Shown: positions 34,330-42,866 of the stretch, piece by piece
Layout: each line of letters begins with the position of its first letter
How positions within the stretch are numbered: the first letter of the stretch is position 1
NCBI RefSeq assembly: GCF_003947415.1
Contig: NZ_QHKL01000002.1
Span: 1,488,001 to 1,552,000 of the forward strand
Length of the DNA stretch: 64,000 nucleotides
Direction: 5' to 3'
From: Amycolatopsis sp. WAC 01376
GTDB lineage: Bacteria > Actinomycetota > Actinomycetes > Mycobacteriales > Pseudonocardiaceae
Position numbers and translations under genes: made by a program
The notes under the pieces: model-generated
Databases searched by the model: none
What the model was told of the DNA's origin: nothing
The model's input: the letters and a program-made list of their open reading frames with translations, nothing else

Positions 34330-35711
34330 CGACCTTCATCGCCGTCCTCTACATCATTTCCTTCGCACTGTTCATCTACGGCCTGATGGGGCTGACCGGT
34401 CCGCGCACCGCGGTACGCGGCAACTGGATCGCCGCGGTCGGCATGGGCATCGCGGTGATCGCGACGCTCCTGACCCCGGGAATGAGCAACTGGCTGCTGA
34501 TCGCGCTCGGCGTCGCGATCGGTGTCGTCGTCGGCGTGCCGTCCGCGCGCAAGGTGAAGATGACCGCGATGCCGCAGATGGTGGCGCTGTTCAACGGCGT
34601 CGGCGGCGGGGCGGTCGCGCTCATCGCGTGGGTCGAGTTCCGCACCACCGAGGGTTACGCGCACGAGCCGGCGTACGTCGCGATCGCGTCGTTGTTCGCC
34701 GCGATCGTCGGATCGGTGTCCTTCTGGGGCTCGAACATCGCGTTCGGGAAACTGCAGGAGCTCATTTCCGGTCGCCCGATCACGCTGGGCAAACTGCAGC
34801 AGCCGGTGAACGCGCTGGTACTGATCGCCGCGATCGTCTTCGCGGTCGTCATCGCCGTCGGCGGTGACGCCGAACTGCTGATGATCGGCCTGCTGATCGC
34901 GGCGGGCGTGCTCGGCGTGGTGGTCGTGCTGCCGATCGGCGGCGCGGACATGCCGGTCGTCATCTCGTTGCTGAACGCGCTCACCGGATTGTCGGCCGCG
35001 GCCATGGGGCTCGCGCTCGACAACACCGCGCTGATCGTGGCGGGCATGATCGTCGGTGCTTCGGGTTCGATCCTGACGAACCTGATGGCGAAGGCGATGA
35101 ACCGGTCGATCCCGGCCATCGTCGCCGGCGGGTTCGGTGGCGGCACGGCGGTTTCGAGCGGTGGATCCGGCGAGGTCCGCCCGGTCCGCAGCACCAGCGC
35201 GTCCGACACCGCGATCCAGATGGCGTACGCGAACAAGGTCGTGGTCGTCCCCGGCTACGGCATGGCCGTCGCACAGGCACAGCACGTGGTCCGCGAGATG
35301 GCGAAACTGCTGGAGGCCAAGGGGATCACGGTCGCCTACGCCATCCACCCGGTGGCGGGCCGGATGCCGGGGCATATGAACGTGCTCCTCGCCGAGGCCG
35401 ACGTCCCGTACGAACAGCTCAAGGAAATGGACGAGATCAACTCCGAGTTCGCCCAGACCGACGTCGCGCTGGTGATCGGCGCGAACGACGTCACGAACCC
35501 GGCCGCGGAGACCGATCCGGGCTCGCCCATCTACGGGATGCCGATCCTCAAGGTGAACCACAGCCGGTCGGTGATCGTGCTCAAGCGCTCGATGAGCTCG
35601 GGCTTCGCCGGCATCGACAACGAGCTCTTCTACGATGCGAAGACAAGCATGCTCTTCGGCGACGCCAAATCGTCGGTGGGCGAGATCGTGGAGGAACTCA
35701 AAGCACTGTGA
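34326..35711 (+). CDS. pntB: NAD(P) transhydrogenase subunit beta
   Basis: 461 aa. About nine TM helices over residues 1-260, including the channel residues in EFRTTEGYAHEP and GADMPVVISLLNALTGLSAA, then the NADP(H)-binding domain III with VVVVPGYGMAVAQAQHVVRE, VAGRMPGHMNVLLAEA, VIGANDVTNPAAETDPGSP and VLKRSMSSGFAGIDNELF. Start GTG 34326 overlaps the preceding stop by four bases, and its own stop overlaps the next start by four bases, so all four genes are translationally coupled. Confidence 0.96.
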   Translation: MTTFIAVLYIISFALFIYGLMGLTGPRTAVRGNWIAAVGMGIAVIATLLTPGMSNWLLIALGVAIGVVVGVPSARKVKMTAMPQMVALFNGVGGGAVALIAWVEFRTTEGYAHEPAYVAIASLFAAIVGSVSFWGSNIAFGKLQELISGRPITLGKLQQPVNALVLIAAIVFAVVIAVGGDAELLMIGLLIAAGVLGVVVVLPIGGADMPVVISLLNALTGLSAAAMGLALDNTALIVAGMIVGASGSILTNLMAKAMNRSIPAIVAGGFGGGTAVSSGGSGEVRPVRSTSASDTAIQMAYANKVVVVPGYGMAVAQAQHVVREMAKLLEAKGITVAYAIHPVAGRMPGHMNVLLAEADVPYEQLKEMDEINSEFAQTDVALVIGANDVTNPAAETDPGSPIYGMPILKVNHSRSVIVLKRSMSSGFAGIDNELFYDAKTSMLFGDAKSSVGEIVEELKAL

Positions 35712-36457
35712 TCGGTCCTTCGGAAGTCGTCGCCTCGTTCGACGACCCGGCCGACAACCTCGCGTTCGACGAAGCCCTCCTGCGCGCCGCACCGGAGGCG
35801 CCGGTCCTGTGGATCTGGCGCAGCACCGACTCCGTGGTCGTGGGGCGGGGGCAGAAGATCGAACGCGAGGTCAAGGCCGACGTCTGCGCGAGCGACGGCG
35901 TCCCGGTGCTGCGCCGGGCCAGCGGCGGCGGCACCGTGTTCCACGATCCCGGCAATCTCAACATCACCCTCGTCCTGCCAGAACTCGGCTTGTCGGCGAA
36001 AGCCGTCAAGCCGCTCGAAGCGCTCGGGGAACTGATGACCGCGACGGTGGCCGAACTCGGGCTGCCGTCGCGGGTCGGTGATCGGGGACTGTTCGTCGGT
36101 GACGCGAAGCTGTGCGGTTTCGCCGTGTTCCGGACGAGAACGGGCTTGCTCGCGCATTCGACACTGCTCGTGTCGACCGCGGCCGAGCGGGTCGGCCGGT
36201 ACCTCACTTCGGCACCCGCGGATCCCCGTCCGCTCGACTCCCACCGGAGTCCGGTCGCGTCGCTCGCCGAGCATGGCCTGCGCAAAGGTGTTGCCGAAGT
36301 CACGGCCGCGGTCCGCGTGGCGGCGGCCGCGCGACTGGGTGAACTCACCACCCGGAAGCCCTCGGCCGAGGAGCGGGAGTGGCACCGCTCGCTCCGGCAC
36401 ACGCGGTACGGGTATCCGAAGTGGCATTCGGAAGGTGCTCAGCGTCCGGCCTCGTGA
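35708..36457 (+). CDS. Lipoate-protein ligase A-like (BPL/LplA family) protein
   Basis: 249 aa of the biotin/lipoate ligase fold. Signature segments are LRRASGGGTVFHDPGNLNIT (cf. RRxSGGGxVxHDxGNLN) and the catalytic-lysine region VGDAKLCGFAVFRTRTGLLA followed by HST. It lacks the long LplA C-terminal accessory domain, as lipoyl/octanoyl transferases LipM/LipL do, so it may be a ligase or an amidotransferase. GTG 35708 overlaps the pntB stop by four bases, an unusual coupling of lipoylation and transhydrogenase genes. The stop codon lies inside the first hairpin that follows. Confidence 0.87.
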   Translation: MIGPSEVVASFDDPADNLAFDEALLRAAPEAPVLWIWRSTDSVVVGRGQKIEREVKADVCASDGVPVLRRASGGGTVFHDPGNLNITLVLPELGLSAKAVKPLEALGELMTATVAELGLPSRVGDRGLFVGDAKLCGFAVFRTRTGLLAHSTLLVSTAAERVGRYLTSAPADPRPLDSHRSPVASLAEHGLRKGVAEVTAAVRVAAAARLGELTTRKPSAEEREWHRSLRHTRYGYPKWHSEGAQRPAS

Positions 36458-36496
36458 GTGGTAAGTGTCGTTAGAACGACACTTACCACTCACGAG
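36451..36496. terminator. Perfect 22-bp hairpin containing the stop codon of the LplA-like gene
   Basis: CTCGTGAGTGGTAAGTGTCG (then TT), loop AG, and the exact reverse complement. The TGA stop (36455-36457) is inside the left arm. First of two tandem hairpins in the convergent gap. Confidence 0.75.
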
Positions 36497-36504
36497 ACTC
36501 GACA

Positions 36505-36546
36505 CAAATGGCCCCCTTCGCTCAATTACGCGAAGGGGGCCATTTG
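36505..36546. terminator. Hairpin after the Lsr2-like gene
   Basis: CAAATGGCCCCCTTCGC and its reverse complement flank an 8-nt loop. It lies 12 nt past the stop of the minus-strand Lsr2-like gene and carries the family core CCCCCTTC / GAAGGGGG. Confidence 0.75.
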
Positions 36547-36558
36547 CTTTTGGCGGAA

Positions 36559-37287
36559 CTACTTTTCGGTCGCCGAGAATGTCACGGCCGGCACCTTGCG
36601 GGCGGCGCGAGTGGTCTTCTTCGGCTCCGCGGCCTTCTTCACCGGCGTCTTGGCGGCGGCCTTCGGCGCGGCCTTGGCGGCCGTCGTCTTCGCGGCAGCT
36701 GCCTTCGGTGCGGCCTTCGCGGCGGTCGTCTTGGCCGCGGCCTTCGGCGCTGCCTTGGCCGTGGTCTTGGTCGCGGCGGCGGTCTTCGCGCGACCGGCCG
36801 GAGCCTTGGTCGCGGTGGCCTTCGCCGTCGCGCCGCGGGTCGCCTTCGCCTTGGCAGCGGTGGCTTTCGCGGTGGTCCTGGCCGGAGCCTTGGCCTCCGC
36901 CTTGACGGCGGTGGTCTTCGCGGCGGCGGTCTTGGGAGCGGCCTTGGCGGCGGCGGGCTTGCGGCCGGCGACACCCTTCGCGGCGGGCTTGCGGCCCGGC
37001 GACCCGGCCGACTTCGCCTCGGCCTTCGCGGCGGTGGCCGTGGTCTTCGGGGTCGGCTTCGACACCCGTGCGCCCTTGGGTCGCTGCACGACCCGCGGCC
37101 GCAGTTTCCGTCCACCGATCCGTCGGCCGTTTTCCACATAGGCACGCAGGATTTCCCGGAGTGCGGTGGCGTTGTCGGCCGAAAGGTCGATGTCGTAAGC
37201 GATTCCGTCCAAACCGAAAGCGACCGTTTCTTCGGCCGCCTCGCCGGTCAGATCATCCAGCAAATGCACAGCAGTGTTCCTGGCCAT
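36559..37287 (-). CDS. Lsr2 N-terminal domain fused to a histone H1-like Lys/Ala/Pro tail
   Basis: 242 aa. Residues 1-62 (MARNTAVHLLDDLTGEAAEE; TVAFGLDGIAYDIDLSADNA; LREILRAYVENGRRIGGRK) clearly match the Lsr2 dimerisation domain. The usual Lsr2 C-terminal DNA-binding domain with its RGR AT-hook loop is absent; instead about 175 residues of AK, AAPK, KAAAKTTAAK and RKPAAKG repeats follow, like the tails of eukaryotic H1 and mycobacterial HupB. Predicted role: nucleoid compaction or silencing through a flexible polycation. ATG 37287 has GGGAGG seven nt upstream. The tail's repeats make the DNA prone to slippage, so tail length may vary between strains. Confidence 0.88.
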   Translation of the reverse strand: MARNTAVHLLDDLTGEAAEETVAFGLDGIAYDIDLSADNATALREILRAYVENGRRIGGRKLRPRVVQRPKGARVSKPTPKTTATAAKAEAKSAGSPGRKPAAKGVAGRKPAAAKAAPKTAAAKTTAVKAEAKAPARTTAKATAAKAKATRGATAKATATKAPAGRAKTAAATKTTAKAAPKAAAKTTAAKAAPKAAAAKTTAAKAAPKAAAKTPVKKAAEPKKTTRAARKVPAVTFSATEK

Positions 37288-37423
37288 GAAAAAACCTCCC
37301 GCGCTCGATCGTTCTACTGCGTAACCGGCACGGTGCAACCTGAACCCGCGGCTGATGACTCACGCAGCGACACGAGGATAGCGGCAGGTTGCGCGAAGCT
37401 GCGCGGTGGTGTGCGCTGAATGC

Positions 37424-38818
37424 ATGTCAGCACAGACTTTTGACGTGATCGTGATCGGAGGCGGCCCCGTCGGCGAGGTCGCCGCCGAACGGGCAGCACG
37501 CGGCGGACTGCGGGTCGCGCTCGTCGAACACGAGCGCTTCGGCGGCGAATGTTCTTACTGGGCCTGCATTCCGAGCAAGGCGCTGCTACGGCCGGGGAAC
37601 CTCCTCGCCGCCGCCAAGCGGGTCCCCGGCGTCCCGGTGGGCGATGCGGTCGACCCGGTCGAGGTGTTCGCGCGCCGGGACTGGTTCACCGGCAAGGGCG
37701 ACGACACCGGACAGGTCAAGTGGGCCGAAGGCGTCGGGATCGTCCCGATCCGCGGGCACGGCCGGATCACCGGTGAGCGGGAGGTCACCGTCGACGGCGG
37801 CGACGTGCTGACCGCGCGGCACGCCGTGATCGTCGCCACGGGCAGTGTCCCGCGGACGCCGTCGATCCCCGGGCTGGACACCGTTTCCCCGTGGGGTTCG
37901 CGAGAGGCGACTTCGGCGGAGAAGGTTCCGGGCCGTCTCGGCGTACTGGGCGGCGGTGTGGTCGGAGTCGAAATGGCGCAGGCCTTCGCCACCCTCGGCG
38001 CCGAAGTCCACCTGATCATCTCAGGGGCGCGTCCCTTGCCGCGGCTGCCGGAGTTCGCGGGTGACGCGGTCATCGCCGGACTCCGCGAAGCCGGGGTCAC
38101 CGTGCACACCGGCTCCGGCATCGACTCCGTGTCCGCAGTGGACGGTGGCAAGCAATTGGCGTTGAAGGGCGGCGACCGGTTGGTCGTCGACGAACTCCTC
38201 GTCGCCACTGGCCGCCGCCCGGCGACCGACGGACTCGGCGTCGAGTCGATCGGGCTCGAAGCGGGCGCGCCGCTCGAGACGGACGACAACGGCCGTGTGT
38301 CCGCTGTGGACGGTGACTGGCTGTTCGCCGTCGGGGATGTCACCGGCCGGGCACCGCTGACCCATCAGGGCAAGTACGCGGCCAGGGCCGCCGGGGACTC
38401 CGTGGCCGCGCAGGCGGCGGGCAAGCCGGTCGATTCCGCGGCCTGGAGCGCGCACAGCGCCACGGCCGATCACCACGCCATCCCGCAGGTCGTCTTCACC
38501 GACCCGGAGGTCGCTTCGGTCGGACTCGCCGGACCCGAGGAGGGCAAGCCGCACCGCGTCGTCGACATCGACATCGCGGTCGCCGGTTCATCGCTGCACG
38601 CGGACGGTTACGCGGGCAAGGCGCGGATCGTCGTCGACACCGAACGCGGTGTCCTCCTCGGCGCGACCTTCGTCGGGCAGGACGTGTCCGAACTGCTGCA
38701 CTCGGCGACCATCGCGATCGTCGGGGAGGTCCCGCTGTCGAGGCTGTGGCACGCGGTCCCGTCGTTCCCCACGATCAGCGAGGTGTGGCTGCGCCTGCTG
38801 GAGGCATACGGGCTTTAG
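37424..38818 (+). CDS. Pyridine nucleotide-disulfide oxidoreductase, class I
   Basis: 464 aa. FAD motif VIVIGGGPVGEVAAERAARG, redox-active disulfide GGECSYWACIPSKALL (CxxxxC), central NAD(P) motif LGVLGGGVVGVEMAQAFATLG, second FAD motif LFAVGDVTG, and C-terminal interface HAVPSFPTISEVWLRLLEAY with a catalytic-type His and Glu. Family members include dihydrolipoyl dehydrogenase, mercuric reductase and mycothione reductase; sequence alone does not choose between them. The nearby LplA-like gene hints at lipoyl chemistry but lies in another operon. ATG 37424. The TAG stop is formed by the left end of the MITE-like element. Confidence 0.88.
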   Translation: MSAQTFDVIVIGGGPVGEVAAERAARGGLRVALVEHERFGGECSYWACIPSKALLRPGNLLAAAKRVPGVPVGDAVDPVEVFARRDWFTGKGDDTGQVKWAEGVGIVPIRGHGRITGEREVTVDGGDVLTARHAVIVATGSVPRTPSIPGLDTVSPWGSREATSAEKVPGRLGVLGGGVVGVEMAQAFATLGAEVHLIISGARPLPRLPEFAGDAVIAGLREAGVTVHTGSGIDSVSAVDGGKQLALKGGDRLVVDELLVATGRRPATDGLGVESIGLEAGAPLETDDNGRVSAVDGDWLFAVGDVTGRAPLTHQGKYAARAAGDSVAAQAAGKPVDSAAWSAHSATADHHAIPQVVFTDPEVASVGLAGPEEGKPHRVVDIDIAVAGSSLHADGYAGKARIVVDTERGVLLGATFVGQDVSELLHSATIAIVGEVPLSRLWHAVPSFPTISEVWLRLLEAYGL

Positions 38819-38982
38819 GCCGTGTCCGGTAAGTCATGTCCGCGGTCTTCGCGCCCAGGCGGTTCCTGACGGCACGGGCGGATGCGGCCGAGTACGACCC
38901 GGTACGAGGGCGATCCGCTCGCACCGTCAGGAACCACCTGGATCACGAAGCCCATCGAACATGACTTACCGGACACGCCCTA
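38816..38982. mobile_element. 167-bp MITE-like element with 24-bp terminal inverted repeats
   Basis: TAGGCCGTGTCCGGTAAGTC (38816 on, 24 bp to 38839) is repeated inverted at 38959-38982 with one mismatch; a second inner inverted repeat (38855-38872 / 38924-38941, one mismatch) follows. TA is present at both outer ends, as expected for a TA-target insertion. No coding capacity. The two ends provide the TAG stop codons of both convergent neighbours, and the structure would also act as a terminator. Confidence 0.7.
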
Positions 38983-40446
38983 GCCGTTCACCGGCAGTTC
39001 GAGCGCGGCCTTCGCGCCGCGGACCAGGCCGGGATCGTCCGCAGTGGACGGTCCCGGCACCCACACCACCTGGACCAGCCGGACCGATTTCCCGTCAAGG
39101 CTGCTCTGGTATGCGGCGCCCTCGAACACCGGGACGTCGCCCTGCCACTGGTTGGTCTCGGTGGCGAGGTCGAGGATGCCGCCACCGCCGGGGGTGTCGG
39201 CGGCGGCCTTGAACGCGGTCGCCTGCTCGGTGTTCGGGAATTCCACGACGGCGATCGTCACCGCGGCGGCCCGGCCGTCGATGGAACTGGCGAAACTGGC
39301 CCGTTTCACCCCCGCGCAACTCGTCTGCTGAAGGCTCGACTGGACGTCGCCGTACGCGTGCGACGCGCATTTCTGATCCGCGGCCGACGCCCGCGAGGTG
39401 AACTGGATGTTCTCCACCGCGCTGCTGCTCGGCGGCGGAGGGCTGGTGGCCGGGGTCGGCGGCGGGGGAGTCTGCGTGGACGCCGTGTCGTCACCGCCGG
39501 AGGCCACGCTGATGGCCGCGACCAGCAGCACGATGAGCAGGCCGATAGCGGCGACCGGAAGCCACTTCACCGTCTTGGACTGGTGCGACTTCTTCGAGGA
39601 CGGCTCAGTGGGAGCCGCCGCCGGTGGCGGGGTTTGCCGAGCCGGAGGAGCGGGCTTCGCGGCGACGGCCTGCTGAACAGGCTGAACGGGCGGGGCGGCC
39701 TGCACGGGCTTGATGGGGGGAACGGCCGGTTTCGCCGGTCTTTTCGCCTTCCCCGGATGCTGCACCGGAACGGTCGGGGCGATGGCGACGAGCGGGTTCT
39801 CGCGGATCACCGTCGGCTCGTCGTCGGAGTAGGCGCTGAACCCCTCGCCGAGCAACATCTCCTCGGGCATCGGCGGCGCGTCCGGGGCGAGCGCGGCGAT
39901 CAGCTCCCGCGCCTGCTGGACCGAGCGGGGACGGGGCGCGGTGGCCAGCGAGACCGTCGCGGCGAGCATCGTCGTCGCCGTCGGGTACAGGACGCGGACC
40001 GAGCCGGCGAGATCCGCGGCGGGTTGGTCGACCGTCTCCACATAGGGGCCGACGGCGATGATCGTGCCGATCGGCCCGGCGCCGGGGGCGACGTCCGCGA
40101 TCTTGTGGGTGCACGCGGCGGACAGCGAGAGCGCGTCCGTGGCCGGGTTGATCGAGGTGTCGCCGTGGACCAGCGGCCAGCCGTCGGCCTTCCACGGTCC
40201 GCCGAGCGGGGCTTCGAGTTTCAACGCCGGGTCCGGCAGGTCGACGCCGATGACGATGAGGATGCCCTTCGGCATGACGACGACGGCCTCCACGGGCCGC
40301 CCGTCGACCGGGCTGGCGCCGACGAGGGCGACCCCGCCGACGACGTTGCTGCCCCGGCCGAGTGAAGCCAGCGCGGCGCGGACGTCCTCGGCCACCCGGG
40401 ACGGCTGTTGAGCGAGGCGAACGAGTCGCACCGAACCCCTCCCCAT
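38980..40446 (-). CDS. Single-pass membrane protein, unknown function (about 488 aa)
   Basis: Residues 1-190 form a soluble alpha/beta region (VRLAQQPSRVAEDVRAALAS; EAVVVMPKGILIVIGVDLPD) with faint NERD-like spacing, then a Pro/Ala/Gln-rich linker (about 230-300), a TM helix (about 305-330, WLPVAAIGLLIVLLVAAISV), a Thr/Pro stalk and an exported domain with two Cys (QKCASHAYGD, QQTSCAGVK), resembling sensor-like or lipoprotein-like lid domains. It resembles the GWQ-family proteins in topology but not clearly in sequence. ATG 40446; TTG 40467 possible. Its stop codon lies in the right end of the MITE-like element. Confidence 0.7.
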   Translation of the reverse strand: MGRGSVRLVRLAQQPSRVAEDVRAALASLGRGSNVVGGVALVGASPVDGRPVEAVVVMPKGILIVIGVDLPDPALKLEAPLGGPWKADGWPLVHGDTSINPATDALSLSAACTHKIADVAPGAGPIGTIIAVGPYVETVDQPAADLAGSVRVLYPTATTMLAATVSLATAPRPRSVQQARELIAALAPDAPPMPEEMLLGEGFSAYSDDEPTVIRENPLVAIAPTVPVQHPGKAKRPAKPAVPPIKPVQAAPPVQPVQQAVAAKPAPPARQTPPPAAAPTEPSSKKSHQSKTVKWLPVAAIGLLIVLLVAAISVASGGDDTASTQTPPPPTPATSPPPPSSSAVENIQFTSRASAADQKCASHAYGDVQSSLQQTSCAGVKRASFASSIDGRAAAVTIAVVEFPNTEQATAFKAAADTPGGGGILDLATETNQWQGDVPVFEGAAYQSSLDGKSVRLVQVVWVPGPSTADDPGLVRGAKAALELPVNG

Positions 40447-40624
40447 CTCGTCGGTCTCGCTGCACAAACTAGCGCCTCCATCCGGAGCAACGGGAAGACA
40501 CGTCGCAGGTGGGCGCGGTGATGTTGCTCCGAAAAGTTGTAATGCGCGTGAGCACCGTCACCCGTCCGGGTGGTACTCGTTGGTAGGTGACAGTTCCTTG
40601 CCCCCTGTCACCAGGAGAAACGCA

Positions 40625-42097
40625 ATGGCCGTATCTCGTCCTTGGCGTCGACGCGCAGCGCTCGTGGTCGCCCTGCTAGCGGTCCCGGCCGCGGGGATGG
40701 TCCCCGCGCAGGCCGCGGGACCGCTCGCCCCCGTCGCCCCCGGACTGTCCCGCCTGCTCTCCGCCGTCACCGGCGCCACGGGGGTGACCGCGCTCGTGCA
40801 CGCCGGCGACGTCGCCACCGCCGAACGCGCGACCCGCTCGGCCGGACTCACGAAGATCACCTCGTTCGGGAAGATCGGCGTCGTCGCCGTCCGGGGCACC
40901 GCCGACCAGGTGCGCGCGGTGCGCAAAGCCGCCGGGGTCACCTACGTCGAAGGCAACGAGAAGCTCAAGGCGCACGGCAGCCCCGGCACCACGGCGACGC
41001 GGAGCCTCCAGACGCAGGCGCAGCTCAAGGACGCCGGCGGTGCTCCCGTGGACGGCAGGGGCGTCTCCGTCGCGATCATCGACACCGGCGTCGACCCGAC
41101 CCATCCGGCGTTCAAGGGCGCCGACGGCAAGACACGGGTGGTGCGCAACCTCAAGAGTCTCTGTCTCGACGGCACGGCGACGAACTGCATCGTCGACGTC
41201 CCGACCTCCGTCGACACCGACACCCTCGCCCTTGGCGGGCACGGCACGCACGTCACCGGCATCGCCGCCGGGAACCAGCTGACGCTGACCGACGGCACCA
41301 AGGTCGGCGGCTCGGCGCCGGGTTCGAAGATCGTCTCGGTCTCGACCGGGGCGGCGTTGCTCGTGCTCGGCACGGACGCGGCGCTGAACTGGGTGCTGGA
41401 GAACCACAAGGCACCCTGCGGTGCGGGTGTCGCGGCGTCGGTCTGCCCGCCGATCAAGGTGACCAACAACTCCTACGGTCCCAGCGGCGGCGGCACCTTC
41501 GACCCGAACTCGGCGACCGTGAAGCTGCAACGCGCGCTCGCCGCGGAAGGCGTCGTCACGGTGTGGGCGAACGGGAACGACGGCGGTGACGGTTCGGCGA
41601 ACCTCTCCAATCCGCCGGGGCAGGACCAGACGCCGGGCGTGCTTTCCGCGGCGTCGTTCAACGACCAGGGGACCGGCACCCGCGACGGCACGGTGTCCGA
41701 CTTCTCCTCGCGCGGTCTCAAGACCGCCCAGGCGAGCTGGCCCGACGTCTCCGCGCCGGGGGAGAACATCCTCTCGTCCTGCCGTCCCACGCAGCCGATC
41801 TGCACGCAGGGCCTGCAACCCAAGAACGGCCCTGGACTCCTGGACCTCGCCACCTACAACGTGATCAGCGGGACTTCGATGGCGGCGCCGCAGATCGCCG
41901 GCATCGTCGCGCAGCTGTTCCAGGTCGCGCCGTCCGCGACCCCGGGTGACATCGAGGCCGCGATCAAGGGCACGGCGTACAAGTTCGCCAACGGCTCGCC
42001 GTACGTGGCGGCCGGGCCGTACACGTCGAGCTTCGACAAGGGCACCGGCCTGGTGGACACCTTCGCCGCGGCGAAGTCCCTGGGCGCCCAGGGTTAA
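40625..42097 (+). CDS. Secreted S8 serine peptidase
   Basis: 490 aa subtilase. Signal peptide 1-32 (RPWRRRAALVVALLAVPAAG, cleavage near AQAAG), prodomain-like region about 45-115 (ALVHAGDVATAERATRSAGL), catalytic domain about 130-485 with Asp in IIDTGVDPTHP, His in GGHGTHVTGIAAG, Asn in WANGNDGG and Ser in SGTSMAAPQIAG. Larger than the two subtilases at 5.4-8.1 kb and more distant from them. ATG 40625 is supported by AGGAG about 8 nt upstream. Free-standing; a double-palindrome terminator follows. Confidence 0.93.
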   Translation: MAVSRPWRRRAALVVALLAVPAAGMVPAQAAGPLAPVAPGLSRLLSAVTGATGVTALVHAGDVATAERATRSAGLTKITSFGKIGVVAVRGTADQVRAVRKAAGVTYVEGNEKLKAHGSPGTTATRSLQTQAQLKDAGGAPVDGRGVSVAIIDTGVDPTHPAFKGADGKTRVVRNLKSLCLDGTATNCIVDVPTSVDTDTLALGGHGTHVTGIAAGNQLTLTDGTKVGGSAPGSKIVSVSTGAALLVLGTDAALNWVLENHKAPCGAGVAASVCPPIKVTNNSYGPSGGGTFDPNSATVKLQRALAAEGVVTVWANGNDGGDGSANLSNPPGQDQTPGVLSAASFNDQGTGTRDGTVSDFSSRGLKTAQASWPDVSAPGENILSSCRPTQPICTQGLQPKNGPGLLDLATYNVISGTSMAAPQIAGIVAQLFQVAPSATPGDIEAAIKGTAYKFANGSPYVAAGPYTSSFDKGTGLVDTFAAAKSLGAQG

Positions 42098-42101
42098 CCC
42101 G

Positions 42102-42150
42102 CGTGAAGGTCCCCTTCACGCGGCTGAGCCCAGTGAAGGGGGCCTTCACG
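42102..42150 (+). terminator. Nested palindrome terminator after the subtilase
   Basis: CGTGAAGGTCCCCTTCAC and GTGAAGGGGGCCTTCACG around a 13-nt spacer pair over 18 bp with one mismatch; each arm is itself a short palindrome (GTGAAGG ... CCTTCAC), so one large or two small hairpins can form. Confidence 0.7.
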
Positions 42151-42320
42151 TGAGTCACGCGTCCCAATCAGGTGCGACTTATGGTGTTCATGTGGCCAAA
42201 CAGCACAGTTGGGGTGCACAATGTGCTCACGCGTACCGGGAGGCGGCACGAGCCACCTGACCAGCGCAGCTCGCGAGGTCGTAGGGGAAGACGCCCCTCG
42301 TCGAGTAGCGGAGGTCAGCA

Positions 42321-42824
42321 GTGAGCACCCGTGGCAACACCCGTGGCGTGGTGTACGTCCACTCGTCGCCGTCTGCGGTGTGTCCGCACGTCGAGTGGGC
42401 TATTTCGGGCACCCTGGGTGCCCGAGTCGAGTTGAAGTGGACGGCGCAGCCCGCCAGTCCAGGACAGCTCCGCGCCGAATGTGGTTGGCGTGCGCCTTCG
42501 GGCACCGGCGGAAAGCTGGCGTCCGCGCTCAAGGCGTGGCCGATGATCAGGTTCGAAGTCACCGAAGAGCCCAGTGCGGGGGTCGACGGCGAGAGGTTCT
42601 GTTTCGCCCCGGGTCTCGGCCTGTGGCACGGCAGGACCAGTGCCAACGGCGACATCGTCGTGGGTGAGGACCAGTTGCGCGCTCTCGTGAGCAAGGTCCG
42701 CACCGGCGAATCGTTGGCGCACAAGCTCGACGAGCTCCTCGCCGCCAACTGGGACGAAGCGCTCGAACCGTACCGGCACGCCGGCGACGGTGCCCCGGTC
42801 ACCTGGCTGCACCAAGTCGGGTAG
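42321..42824 (+). CDS. DUF3145 domain-containing protein
   Basis: 167 aa soluble protein, highly conserved among actinobacteria: STRGNTRGVVYVHSSPSAVC, HVEWAISGTL, GTGGKLASALKAWPMIRFEV, FCFAPGLGLWHGRTSANGDI and a C-terminal GAPVTWLHQVG. GTG 42321 with GGAGG about 8 nt upstream. Function unknown. Typical family length. Confidence 0.9.
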   Translation: MSTRGNTRGVVYVHSSPSAVCPHVEWAISGTLGARVELKWTAQPASPGQLRAECGWRAPSGTGGKLASALKAWPMIRFEVTEEPSAGVDGERFCFAPGLGLWHGRTSANGDIVVGEDQLRALVSKVRTGESLAHKLDELLAANWDEALEPYRHAGDGAPVTWLHQVG

Positions 42825-42866
42825 ACGCCGGTGAAGACGGAAGAGGCGGGCGGCTAACCTTTCAGG

